From Hungateiclostridiaceae bacterium UBA3934 (GTDB taxonomy: Bacteria; Bacillota; Clostridia; Acetivibrionales; DTU013), in the NCBI GenBank assembly GCA_002385815.1, contig DGEE01000033.1, positions 20,169-33,509 of the forward strand: DNA of 13,341 bases, given 5' to 3'. The position numbers and the translations under genes were made by a program. This document shows positions 4,361-13,341 of this stretch, piece after piece (the stretch's first letter is position 1; the number at the start of each line of letters is the position of its first letter). The notes under the pieces were generated by a model that saw only the letters and a program-made list of their open reading frames with translations, was not told the origin of the DNA and made no database searches.

Positions 4361-7300
4361 ATGATTTATATAATGGCAATAATAGCTGCTGCTTGTGTGG
4401 TTTTGACAGGTCTTGTCATATATCTGCTTTCGGAGCTGCGCTCCCGGAGAAATGAGTTTGCCGGGGAAGCGAAGTTCACAGTCCCCGATGATGAAGAACT
4501 GAAAAAACATGCTGAGGAGATGGCCAGGAGCCATCCGGCAGGAAAGCCATCCAGGAGTCTCAACTGGCTCATACGACGGCTGAATGACAACTACAGCTTT
4601 ATTGGAAGTTTGCACAGAGATCTGAACAGAGATGTGATGGAATCATTTCCCACTGCTCCCTCAGCCGAATGGCTGCTCGATAATTTCTACATAATTGAGG
4701 AACAGGTCAAGCTGATAAAAAGGAGTTTGTCAAGGGGACGGTATTCAAGGCTGCCTGTCCTCAAAAGAGGATTTTACAAGGGTTATCCGAGAGTTTATTC
4801 CATTGCCCTTGAAATAGTTGCCCATACCAGCGGAAGTATGGATGAAAAATGCATAACATCATTCCTGGAGGCATATCAGACCCAGTCATTGCTCTCCATG
4901 AGTGAGCTCTGGGCCATGCCCCTCATGCTCCGAATTGCTCTTATCGAAAGCATCCGGAACACATGCGAAGCAATCAGGGAATCGAGGAAGGAGTGGCACA
5001 GTGCTGAAGCGCTCGTTCCACGGATAATGGATGCCGGTACGGATGAACAGAAGATAGCCCAGGTACTGAGGAATGAACTTGATGCTGCCAAAAGCATTTC
5101 GCCCTCATTTGCAGAGCATTTGACCAGCAGGCTGAGGAAACATGGAAAGATCCTTGCTGTGGTGACGGCGCTTCTCGATCAGCGATTGAGATCGGAAGGA
5201 TTTTCAGCAGAAGGGCTCACTTTTACAGAACACAGGATACAGGCTGAAACACAGGTGGCCATCGGTAATTCGATCACGGGGCTGAGACTTATATCAGAAC
5301 TTGACTGGTCTGATATATTTGAATCCCTCAGTAAAACGGAGCAGATTCTGAGGGAGGATCCCAACGGGGTCTATGCACTGATGGACTTTGAGTCCAGGGA
5401 CTACTACCGGCATGAAGTGGAGAAGCTGGCCAGGGCTTACGGCATCACCGAGACGCAGGTGGCGGAAGCGTCTATCGACTGTGCAAAAGAGGGAGGCGGC
5501 AGTCCAAGGGACCATGTCGGCTTTTACCTGGTGGGAAGCGGTCGGAAAATCCTGCTGGAGCGGATAGATAAAACAGTCCGGAGAAGATGGAGATTTCGAT
5601 TTTCTCCGCTGGGGAAACCTGAAAGGCTTTATATTGGCCTCTCAGTATCCCTGACAGTTTTTTGGGTCAGCTATTTCATTTATTATGCGTGGGCAAATGC
5701 CCCGTCATTTCTGACGGCAGTTCTTGCAGGGCTTTTTGTACTGCTGCCGTGTACTGAACTGGCTCTGCGTTTTTCAAATACGATAATAAGCCATATTTAC
5801 AGTCCGGTGCTGCTGCCGAAACTTGAACTGAGAAGCGGGATCCCGGAAGACTGTGCGGCATTCGTAATAATGCCCGTGCTGCTGACAAGTCCTGAGAAAG
5901 CAAAAGAACTGGTACGACGGATGGAAGTCCATTATCTTGCCAACAGGGAGTCAAACCTGTTTTTTGCACTGGTCGGCGATTACAGGGATGCTGCCGCTGA
6001 AAGGCTGGATACAGACAAGGAAATATCGGATGCAGTGCTGAAGGCTGTTGGGGAATTGAATGAAAAATACGCCGATGGCGGCGCTCCGATCTTCTATTAT
6101 GTGCACCGGGACAGGGTATTCAACAGTTCGCAGGGCAGGTGGATGGGCTGGGAAAGGAAAAGGGGAGCGATAACAGAATTCAACAGATTGCTCAGAGGTG
6201 CCCGTGATACCAGCTTTGGCATCGTATCCGGCGATGTGATGCAGCTTCCCCGCATCCGTTATGTGATAACCCTCGATGCAGATACATTCCTGCCCATGGG
6301 TGCTGCCAAAAGGCTGATCGGAGCGATGGCTCATCCGCTGAACAGGGCGGTTTTCGATGAGGATACGGGCAAGGTCGAAGAGGGCTATGGAATATTGCAG
6401 CCGAGAATCAGCATCAGTATACCGGAAGCTAACCGATCAATGTTCACCAGGATATTTGCCGGCCAGGGCGGCATAGACCCATACACCACAGCCGTATCCG
6501 ACATATATCAGGATATCTTTGGCGAGGGGATTTTCACAGGTAAGGGCATTTATGATGTTGATGCGTTTTCAGCGGCTCTGCACGGGAGCATCCCGGACAA
6601 TACCGTTCTCAGCCACGATCTGCTGGAAGGCTGCTACCTGCGGGCAGGACTGGTAAGTGACATCGAACTGGTGGATGGGTATCCTGGAAGCTACGGCTCC
6701 TATGCTGCAAGGCTCCACAGGTGGGTCAGAGGCGACTGGCAACTGCTCCCATGGCTTGGAAGGCGTGTCAGCGACAGGTCCGGCAGGAAGGTCAGAAACA
6801 GCATTTCCTGTCTTTCGAAGTGGAAGATACTGGACAACATGAGAAGAAGCTTGCTGCCGCCGGCACTGCTCCTCCTTTTTATCGCCGGCATCATGTTACT
6901 TCCGGGAAGCATCTATGTCTGGACCGGCTTTGCCGCTGCGGTTGCGGCTGTTCCCATATTCAACGGATTGCTGGATTCAGTGCTGGCCGGCAGCTTCAGC
7001 TTTACGGAAAGCAAAACAAAAAATGTCATGATATCGGGTGCGAAGGCGACCGTTTACCAGTCATTGCTCATATTCATGTTCATACCGCATCAGACATATC
7101 TTATGCTTGATGCCGTGATCCGGACTGTCTACAGGGTAATGTTCTCGCATAAGAACATGCTTGAATGGGTTACAGCGGCGGATACGGAAGCGAGGTCGAA
7201 AAACAGTACAGGCAGCTATTACAGAAAGATGTGGTTCACGATACCGGCGTCGGCACTGACTCTGTTGTCTCTGGTCTTCGTCCCGGACAGGAGTCCAATA

Positions 7301-10300
7301 CCGGCTGCCACAGCGGCAGTTGCATGGCTTGTTGCGCCTCTTGTTGCACATCTCATAAGCAGGCCTATGGTCAGAAAGCCGGACAGGCTGGCTGAGAATG
7401 ATCTGGCAATGCTCAGGAAGCTGTCGAGGAGGACCTGGAGATTTTTTGAAGATTTTTCGACCGCAGAAGACAATTATCTTCCCCCTGACAATATCCAACT
7501 GGACCCGCCCAGGGGAACGGCGCACAGGACTTCTCCCACCAACATCGGTATGCTGCTGCTTTCAGTGCTTTCTGCCCGGGATATGGGATATACGGGAGCT
7601 GACGGGATGGCTGAAAGGGTAAACAATATCATAGGCACGCTGGAAAAGATGAAAAACTGGAAAGGGCACCTGTATAACTGGTATGATACCAGGACTCTGG
7701 AAATCCTCAGACCCAAATACGTTTCCACGGTGGACAGCGGCAATCTGGTCGGCTACCTCATGGTGCTCGGTGAAGGTATGGCGGAGTACCGGGGCAAAAA
7801 GCTGCCCTGCAGGGCGATGGCAGACGGATTGCATGATACAGTGTCCATCCTGTGTGATGGAATGGATGAAGAAGCCGGAGAAATATTAACAGGGATGTCT
7901 GTTGAAGGCACTGCCGATGTCAGGGCATGGGAAAAGGGGCTTGCTGATCTGGCCTGCTGGGCGGACAGGCTGCCGCGGGACATAAGGGATTCGGATGACG
8001 GCTGGATGGCAGCACTTGAGAAAATGCTCGATGAATTCACAAAGGAACTGTACTCATATTATCCGTTCCTGCGCCTGCCCGGCTCCGTCGAGTATATTGG
8101 CCGGTTTGACTCTGAGCTGGCCGATGATTTGTATGTACCTGCTTCGCCGGAAGAGCTTCTGGCCCGCCTTGAAAAAGCCAGGGCTGCCCTTGATGGTGCT
8201 GCAGGGGCTGTAAAAGAAGAACCGCTGCATGGGCAGGTTTTGGCTTTATTGGAACATGGCATCAGACACATAGAGGATGTTGCCGCCTTGTATGATGACC
8301 TTATCGGAAGAATATCGGATATTGTAGACAGGACTGAGTTCACACCGCTCTTTGACAGAAAACGGCTTTTGTTTTCCATTGGCTATAATGCTGAAGACGG
8401 GCATCTGAGTAAATCGTACTATGACCTGCTTGCCTCAGAGGCCAGGCAGGCCAGCTTCATAGCGATAGCCAGGGGCGAGGCGGACCGGAAGCACTGGATG
8501 CGCCTTGGAAGGAGACTGACAGCATCCGATGGCGGCAGGGGACTTGTTTCATGGACAGGTACGATGTTTGAATACCTCATGCCTGCCCTTATCATGCGCA
8601 GCTATGAAAACACGATCCTCGATGAAACCTATTCTTTCGTGGTGAGAAAACAAAGAAAATACGGCAGGCAGCGCAACATTCCCTGGGGGATCTCTGAATC
8701 GGGGTACAGCGCACTGGATTTCAAACTCAATTATCAATATAAGGCTTTTGGAGTGCCTGAACTTGGATTGAAGCGGGGGCTGGCCAATGATATGGTCACT
8801 GCGCCGTATGCATCACTGCTGGCTTTGGCGACGAGCCCTGCTGCAGTGGCGGAAAACCTTAAGGAACTGCAGAAACTGGGGATGGAGGGCACATACGGCT
8901 TTTATGAGGCAATTGATTTTACACCGTCAAGGCTGGACGGACACAGAAGATACAGCATAGTGAAGAGCTATATGGCGCATCATCAGGGCATGATCCTTGC
9001 TTCGCTGAACAATTTTTTCAATACGGATATCCTTCAGGAGCGGTTCCACAATATACCTGTAGTCCGTGCGGCTGAACTGCTGCTGCAGGAAAAGATGCCG
9101 GAAAGGATCCTCTATGCCCGTGAGTACAAAGAGAGATGGGACAACAGGATCAAGCGGACGGAGCATGTGGAGGGCATGGCAGTGAGGACATTCGGAATAC
9201 CCAAATACCTGCCGCCCAATGCGCACATACTATCAAACGGTGAGTATTCCGTCGTCATAACCGACGGAGGGTCGGGGTACAGCAAGGCAGGGCCTTTTGC
9301 CGTCAACAGGTGGGTACCTGACTACTTCGAAAAAAAGGGCTTTTATATATTTATAGAAAATATCAACTCCAATACCGCCTGGTCTGCGACTTATGAACCT
9401 TACGGCCAGGAACCTGAAAAATACAGGGTGGTGTTTTCGCCGGACAAGGCTGAATTCATAAGAAGAAACGGAAATATAGAATCACACCTTGAGATAACTG
9501 TGTCTCCTGAGGATAATGCGGAGATCAGAAGGATAACGCTGACAAATCACAGTGAACATGCACGGGTCGTGGAGCTGACAAGTTATTTTGAAGCAGTACT
9601 GGCTCCGGGGCAGGAGGATGCGGCCCACCCTGCTTTCAGCAAGCTTTTCGTCATGACGGAATATGTCAGGGACCGCAAGTGCCTGATAGCTGTCAGAAGG
9701 CGGAGAAGCGAAGAGCAAAAACAGCTCTGGCTGGTTCATACCATGTCGGTGGAAGAGGATCATGCCGTAGGGAATATACAATTTGAGACGGACAGGATGA
9801 AATTCATCGGCAGGAATAAAGATATCACAAATGCTGAAGCTTTGGAGCCTGATCAGCCGCTGAGCGGCAGCCATGGTTCGGTGCTGGATCCTGTAATGAG
9901 CCTGCGGAGACGCCTGCGTATCGAGCCCGGCCGTACTGTCAGGGCTGTATATGCCGTGGCACTGGCATCCACAAGAGATGAGGCCCTGGAGCTGGCAGAC
10001 AAATACAATGATTTCAGGATATCCGAGAGGGCATTTGAGCTCTCGCAGACCAGAAGCAGGGTCGAAAACAGGTATTTCGGACTTTCGCCTGATGAAGTCG
10101 TATCATATCTCGATATGGTGCCCTTCCTGCTTTACAACAGCTCATTCAAAAAAGGATACTCGGAGCATATTGGCAACAATACAGGCTCACAGCAGGATTT
10201 GTGGGCATTCGGCATTTCCGGTGATCTGCCCGTCATACTGGCTGTGTTGGAGTCAAAGGACGAGGACATACTGGAATGGATACTCAGAGGGCATGAATAT

Positions 10301-13108
10301 TTGAGGATGAAAGGCCTGTCCACCGACCTGGTGGTATTGATAAATAAAGTAGAGGGGTACAGTCAGCCGTTGAACGAGAAGGTAAGGAATGCCATAGCTG
10401 CCAGTCATGCCAGGGAGCTTGCAGGGAAGCCCGGCGGTGTGTACGTCATAAATGCCTCAGACATAGAACCGCAGCAGATCTCACTGTTATATACTGTAGC
10501 CAGGCTGGTGATCGATGACAGCGCTGACTCGTTCATAAGCAGACTGAAGGAATCGCGGCTTGCGGCAGAAGCTGTGCCGGCAGCCAATGCATGCTTTGAA
10601 AGCGAAAGGAGCAATTTCATCAAGGTCCATGATTTGCCTGAAGAGGAAAAACTGAAGTTTTTCAACGGTATAGGCGGATTCTCCGAGGATGGGCGGGAAT
10701 ATGTGATCAGGCTCGGGAACGGCAGGCGGACTCCTCTGCCATGGTCCAATATAATAGCCAGCAAAGACTTTGGCTTCCTGGTCACCGAAAGTGGCGGCGG
10801 ATATACATGGTACGGGAACAGCCGTGAGTTTAAGCTGACGCCATGGGCAAATGACCCGGTGACTGATCGACAGGGAGAGATCTTCTATATAAGCGATCTG
10901 GATGAGAGGTGTCACTGGAGTCTGACACCCATGCCTGCCGGCGGCAGCGGACCGTATACGGTACGGCATGGCTTCGGATACAGTGTCTTTGAACATGAGA
11001 GCAATGGCATCCGGCAGAGTCTGACAATGTTCGCCGCACTTGATCTGCCGGTCAAAATATGCATCGTTTCCTTGAAAAACCTCACCGGCAGGCAGCGCAG
11101 ACTGCGGATGGCATATTATATGAGACCTGTTCTCGGAGTGACTGACAGCCTGACTTCGCCGTTCATAACAACCAAAGCCCACAAAAACGGGATGCTCTGT
11201 ATCGAAAACAGGTTTATCCGTGACTTCAGGGGCAGGATCGCTTTTCTCGCAGTGAATTCAGGCAATGTTTCATATACATGTGACAGGGCTCTTTTCATGG
11301 GGCACAGGGGAGATTTTGCAGAGCCCGCCGGTTTGTACGGTGAAAATCTCAATGGGGCAACCGGTGCGGGGATGGATCCCTGTGCAGTTGTCAGCTGCAT
11401 CGTGGAACCGGCTCCTGAGGAGGAAGTTATGACGGTTTTTCTGCTGGGATGTGCCGGCAGTGAGGATGAAGCGATGGTTTTAAGGGATCGGTTCTCATCG
11501 CCTGAAGAAGCGAAGCAGGAGCTGGACAGGGTGAAGGAATTCTGGATCGGGAAACTGGGAGCAATACGACTGCAGACACCGGATGATTCCTTTGATATCA
11601 TGATGAATGGCTGGCTTATGTACCAGACTGTCGCCTGCAGACTGTGGGCCAGGTCAGGTTATTACCAGGCTGGAGGCGCATACGGTTTCAGGGATCAGTT
11701 GCAGGATTGCATGGCGCTGCTCAGTGTCTGGCCGGAATTATCGAGAAAACAGATACTGCTGCATGCGTCCAGGCAGTTCAGGGAAGGGGATGTCCAGCAC
11801 TGGTGGCATGCGGAAAGAGGGAACGGTATACGCACCAGGTATTCGGATGACCTTCTGTGGCTCGCCTTTGTCACATCCGAATATCTAGAAAAGACCGGTG
11901 ATGATTCCATACTTCATGAGAGTGTACCGTTCCTTGAGAGCGATGTGCTCAGCGAGAGTGAACATGAAAGGTATGAAGAGCCACGGCTGTCGGGCATCGA
12001 GGCAAGCCTGTATGAGCACTGTGCACTGGCAATAGATATTTCACTTGTGACAGGTCCCCATGGTTTGCCGCTTATTGGTGGCGGAGACTGGAACGACGGA
12101 ATGAATGCTGTCGGCAGGTACGGCTCCGGGGAAAGCGTCTGGCTGGCATGGTTCCTGTTGACGATACTCCACAGGTTTATACCGATATGCTACCGGATGA
12201 AGGATTTTAAAAGGGCTGAACTGTACCGGGAAAAGGCAGCGTCGCTGATCGAAAGCATCGAGAGGGAGGCGTGGGATGGAAGCTGGTACAGACGGGCTTA
12301 TTTCGATGATGGGACTCCTCTTGGCTCAGCCAGGAATTCGGAGTGCATGATAGACTCCATATCCCAGTCATGGGCTGTGATTTCAGGCATGGCAAAGCCT
12401 GCCCGCGCCAGGGAGGCAATGGAAGCTGTGCAGAAATTCCTGGTGGATGCGGATGAGGGCATCGTCAGGCTGCTGACGCCACCATTCGATGAAGGTGAGC
12501 TCCAGCCGGGATATATCAAAGGATACCTGCCCGGGGTGCGGGAAAACGGAGGACAGTATACTCATGCGGCTGTATGGGTCGTCCTGGCCTTTACCAGGCT
12601 TGGTATGGGAGACAAAGCCAGTGAGATCTTCCACATGCTCAATCCTGTCAACCACACAAGGACCGACATGGAATACCTGCGTTATAAAACAGAACCATAT
12701 GTCATGGCGGCTGATGTGTATGCTGTAAGCCCGCATGCAGGAAGAGGGGGATGGACATGGTACACAGGAGCTGCAGGATGGCTTTACAAAGTCGGACTTG
12801 AAAATATCGCAGGGTTCAGCAAGAAGGGTGAAAAATTGTATATAAGCCCTTGCATACCAGCTTCGTGGAAATCGTTCAGCATAACGTACAAATATAAAGA
12901 TGCAGCTTTTTTTATCGAAATCAGGAATCCCGATGGCGTCAGCAGTGGAGTGTCCCATATTATCGTCGACGGGCATGTAAGCAGGGAAAACTGTATCGAA
13001 CTGTCGCTCACCGGGAAACACTACGTGGAGGTAATAATGGGAGAACCTGATTATCAGTCGGCCGAGCCTGAACTGGATATCATGGGCTCCGTAGCCGGGA
13101 AATCATGA
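4361..13108 (+). CDS. cyclic beta-1,2-glucan synthase (NdvB/ChvB/Cgs type)
   Basis: This intact 2915-residue membrane enzyme should build cyclic beta-1,2-glucan from UDP-glucose, in initiation, elongation, length control and cyclisation steps. ChvB, NdvB and Cgs are about 2830-2870 residues, so it is full length. A membrane helix (about 5-23) and a helical region with WLLDNFYIIEEQVKLIK and ELWAMPLMLRIALIE come first. The GT84 transferase (about 420-1005) has helices near 424-446 and 450-472, D639-A-D641, HDLLEG (752-757), RWVRGDWQ (787-794), then further helices at about 831-870, 898-922, 957-975 and 983-1003. The central glycoamylase-like cyclisation domain (about 1008-1560, the GH189 type) shows GHLYNWYD (1102-1109), GISESGY around E1446 and MAHHQGM (1538-1544). 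The C-terminal half has two GH94-like beta-sandwich regions (from about 1615 and 2101) and an (alpha/alpha)6 phosphorylase barrel with EGDVQHWWH (2475-2483), GDWND (2575-2579) and GGWTWYTG (2796-2803). The start ATG 4361 has only a weak site (GGAATGGTG, 4342-4350); ATG 4373 is possible. No exporter gene is adjacent. Confidence 0.95.
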   Translation: MIYIMAIIAAACVVLTGLVIYLLSELRSRRNEFAGEAKFTVPDDEELKKHAEEMARSHPAGKPSRSLNWLIRRLNDNYSFIGSLHRDLNRDVMESFPTAPSAEWLLDNFYIIEEQVKLIKRSLSRGRYSRLPVLKRGFYKGYPRVYSIALEIVAHTSGSMDEKCITSFLEAYQTQSLLSMSELWAMPLMLRIALIESIRNTCEAIRESRKEWHSAEALVPRIMDAGTDEQKIAQVLRNELDAAKSISPSFAEHLTSRLRKHGKILAVVTALLDQRLRSEGFSAEGLTFTEHRIQAETQVAIGNSITGLRLISELDWSDIFESLSKTEQILREDPNGVYALMDFESRDYYRHEVEKLARAYGITETQVAEASIDCAKEGGGSPRDHVGFYLVGSGRKILLERIDKTVRRRWRFRFSPLGKPERLYIGLSVSLTVFWVSYFIYYAWANAPSFLTAVLAGLFVLLPCTELALRFSNTIISHIYSPVLLPKLELRSGIPEDCAAFVIMPVLLTSPEKAKELVRRMEVHYLANRESNLFFALVGDYRDAAAERLDTDKEISDAVLKAVGELNEKYADGGAPIFYYVHRDRVFNSSQGRWMGWERKRGAITEFNRLLRGARDTSFGIVSGDVMQLPRIRYVITLDADTFLPMGAAKRLIGAMAHPLNRAVFDEDTGKVEEGYGILQPRISISIPEANRSMFTRIFAGQGGIDPYTTAVSDIYQDIFGEGIFTGKGIYDVDAFSAALHGSIPDNTVLSHDLLEGCYLRAGLVSDIELVDGYPGSYGSYAARLHRWVRGDWQLLPWLGRRVSDRSGRKVRNSISCLSKWKILDNMRRSLLPPALLLLFIAGIMLLPGSIYVWTGFAAAVAAVPIFNGLLDSVLAGSFSFTESKTKNVMISGAKATVYQSLLIFMFIPHQTYLMLDAVIRTVYRVMFSHKNMLEWVTAADTEARSKNSTGSYYRKMWFTIPASALTLLSLVFVPDRSPIPAATAAVAWLVAPLVAHLISRPMVRKPDRLAENDLAMLRKLSRRTWRFFEDFSTAEDNYLPPDNIQLDPPRGTAHRTSPTNIGMLLLSVLSARDMGYTGADGMAERVNNIIGTLEKMKNWKGHLYNWYDTRTLEILRPKYVSTVDSGNLVGYLMVLGEGMAEYRGKKLPCRAMADGLHDTVSILCDGMDEEAGEILTGMSVEGTADVRAWEKGLADLACWADRLPRDIRDSDDGWMAALEKMLDEFTKELYSYYPFLRLPGSVEYIGRFDSELADDLYVPASPEELLARLEKARAALDGAAGAVKEEPLHGQVLALLEHGIRHIEDVAALYDDLIGRISDIVDRTEFTPLFDRKRLLFSIGYNAEDGHLSKSYYDLLASEARQASFIAIARGEADRKHWMRLGRRLTASDGGRGLVSWTGTMFEYLMPALIMRSYENTILDETYSFVVRKQRKYGRQRNIPWGISESGYSALDFKLNYQYKAFGVPELGLKRGLANDMVTAPYASLLALATSPAAVAENLKELQKLGMEGTYGFYEAIDFTPSRLDGHRRYSIVKSYMAHHQGMILASLNNFFNTDILQERFHNIPVVRAAELLLQEKMPERILYAREYKERWDNRIKRTEHVEGMAVRTFGIPKYLPPNAHILSNGEYSVVITDGGSGYSKAGPFAVNRWVPDYFEKKGFYIFIENINSNTAWSATYEPYGQEPEKYRVVFSPDKAEFIRRNGNIESHLEITVSPEDNAEIRRITLTNHSEHARVVELTSYFEAVLAPGQEDAAHPAFSKLFVMTEYVRDRKCLIAVRRRRSEEQKQLWLVHTMSVEEDHAVGNIQFETDRMKFIGRNKDITNAEALEPDQPLSGSHGSVLDPVMSLRRRLRIEPGRTVRAVYAVALASTRDEALELADKYNDFRISERAFELSQTRSRVENRYFGLSPDEVVSYLDMVPFLLYNSSFKKGYSEHIGNNTGSQQDLWAFGISGDLPVILAVLESKDEDILEWILRGHEYLRMKGLSTDLVVLINKVEGYSQPLNEKVRNAIAASHARELAGKPGGVYVINASDIEPQQISLLYTVARLVIDDSADSFISRLKESRLAAEAVPAANACFESERSNFIKVHDLPEEEKLKFFNGIGGFSEDGREYVIRLGNGRRTPLPWSNIIASKDFGFLVTESGGGYTWYGNSREFKLTPWANDPVTDRQGEIFYISDLDERCHWSLTPMPAGGSGPYTVRHGFGYSVFEHESNGIRQSLTMFAALDLPVKICIVSLKNLTGRQRRLRMAYYMRPVLGVTDSLTSPFITTKAHKNGMLCIENRFIRDFRGRIAFLAVNSGNVSYTCDRALFMGHRGDFAEPAGLYGENLNGATGAGMDPCAVVSCIVEPAPEEEVMTVFLLGCAGSEDEAMVLRDRFSSPEEAKQELDRVKEFWIGKLGAIRLQTPDDSFDIMMNGWLMYQTVACRLWARSGYYQAGGAYGFRDQLQDCMALLSVWPELSRKQILLHASRQFREGDVQHWWHAERGNGIRTRYSDDLLWLAFVTSEYLEKTGDDSILHESVPFLESDVLSESEHERYEEPRLSGIEASLYEHCALAIDISLVTGPHGLPLIGGGDWNDGMNAVGRYGSGESVWLAWFLLTILHRFIPICYRMKDFKRAELYREKAASLIESIEREAWDGSWYRRAYFDDGTPLGSARNSECMIDSISQSWAVISGMAKPARAREAMEAVQKFLVDADEGIVRLLTPPFDEGELQPGYIKGYLPGVRENGGQYTHAAVWVVLAFTRLGMGDKASEIFHMLNPVNHTRTDMEYLRYKTEPYVMAADVYAVSPHAGRGGWTWYTGAAGWLYKVGLENIAGFSKKGEKLYISPCIPASWKSFSITYKYKDAAFFIEIRNPDGVSSGVSHIIVDGHVSRENCIELSLTGKHYVEVIMGEPDYQSAEPELDIMGSVAGKS

Positions 13109-13341
13109 CCATTTGCCCGCAGATTGCAATGATTGTACTGAAATACCCGGACCAGGCAATGTCGGGCTCTGATGATTACCGGAAATATCAATGGTTATTT
13201 CCCGTAGAAGACTGTACGAAAAGTTTGATTTTGGGATTTGCTTTTTGAGTAAGAAAACTCCTGAATGCAGGATATGTCAGTGTTTTGTGAAGCCTTGTCA
13301 GTCACTGCAGCGACAAGTCTCATACAAAAGCTGACAGTTCA
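13109..13341. other. right edge, 233 bases without a recognisable gene
   Basis: I see no credible coding region. GGAAATA (13181-13187) and TATTTCC (13196-13202) form a seven-pair hairpin with an 8-base loop, extendable past one C/C mismatch; it lacks a T run but may end or protect the glucan synthase mRNA. CTTGTC (13294-13299) and GACAAG (13312-13317) form a second short hairpin. Neither is a clear intrinsic terminator. Confidence 0.4.

Noticed and set aside
10487..11182. Reverse-strand open frame of 231 codons inside the glucan synthase
   Set aside because: Shadow of a conserved GH94-like region; the forward frame is intact and motif-rich.
12383..13021. Reverse-strand open frame of 212 codons at the end of the glucan synthase
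   Set aside because: Antisense to the conserved barrel with the GGWTWYTG motif; no support as a gene.
1..13341. CRISPR arrays, tRNA or rRNA genes, complete insertion sequences, prophage or toxin-antitoxin genes
   Set aside because: No regularly spaced repeats, no tRNA-like cloverleaf or rRNA segments, and no transposase, integrase or toxin-like reading frames were found.

Overview
The window looks like chromosomal DNA of a low-to-mid GC Gram-positive bacterium, most likely Bacillota of the class Clostridia. The pointers are a ydaO-type cyclic di-AMP riboswitch in front of a SleB-like LysM cell wall hydrolase, a SigW-like ECF sigma factor, strong purine-rich ribosome binding sites and frequent AGG/ATA codons. 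Genus cannot be decided from the sequence alone.

Layout from left to right: (1) a NarL/LiaR-type response regulator (78-716, +), whose kinase is probably just outside the left edge, closed by two perfect hairpins and a T-tract terminator; (2) a stand-alone receiver protein (909-1259, +) starting at GTG; (3) a 266-base gap with a small hairpin and a TATAAT box; (4) an ECF sigma factor (1526-2071, +) with no anti-sigma gene beside it; (5) a strong terminator (2147-2182) shared by convergent genes; (6) a secreted two-LysM SleB-type hydrolase (2208-2978, -) preceded by a c-di-AMP riboswitch (about 2994-3122, -) and a candidate promoter; (7) a repeat-rich leader (about 3240-3415, +) with a possible 33-codon ORF and a long hairpin that pairs with the ribosome binding site of the next gene; (8) a patatin-like lipid acyl hydrolase (3416-4213, +); (9) a 2915-residue cyclic beta-1,2-glucan synthase (4361-13108, +) filling two thirds of the window; (10) 233 bases at the right edge without a recognisable gene.

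The common theme is the cell envelope: signalling and transcription factors (two receivers, one ECF sigma), a peptidoglycan hydrolase tied to c-di-AMP and therefore probably to osmotic or wall homeostasis, a lipid hydrolase, and a giant membrane enzyme making cyclic glucan, a classic osmoadaptation polymer in Proteobacteria. That these act in one response is inference from proximity only. The most unusual points are the translational-attenuation-like leader of the patatin gene (possibly derived from an IS21-like element end), the c-di-AMP riboswitch without a visible terminator platform, and a complete cyclic glucan synthase in an apparent Gram-positive without an adjacent exporter.
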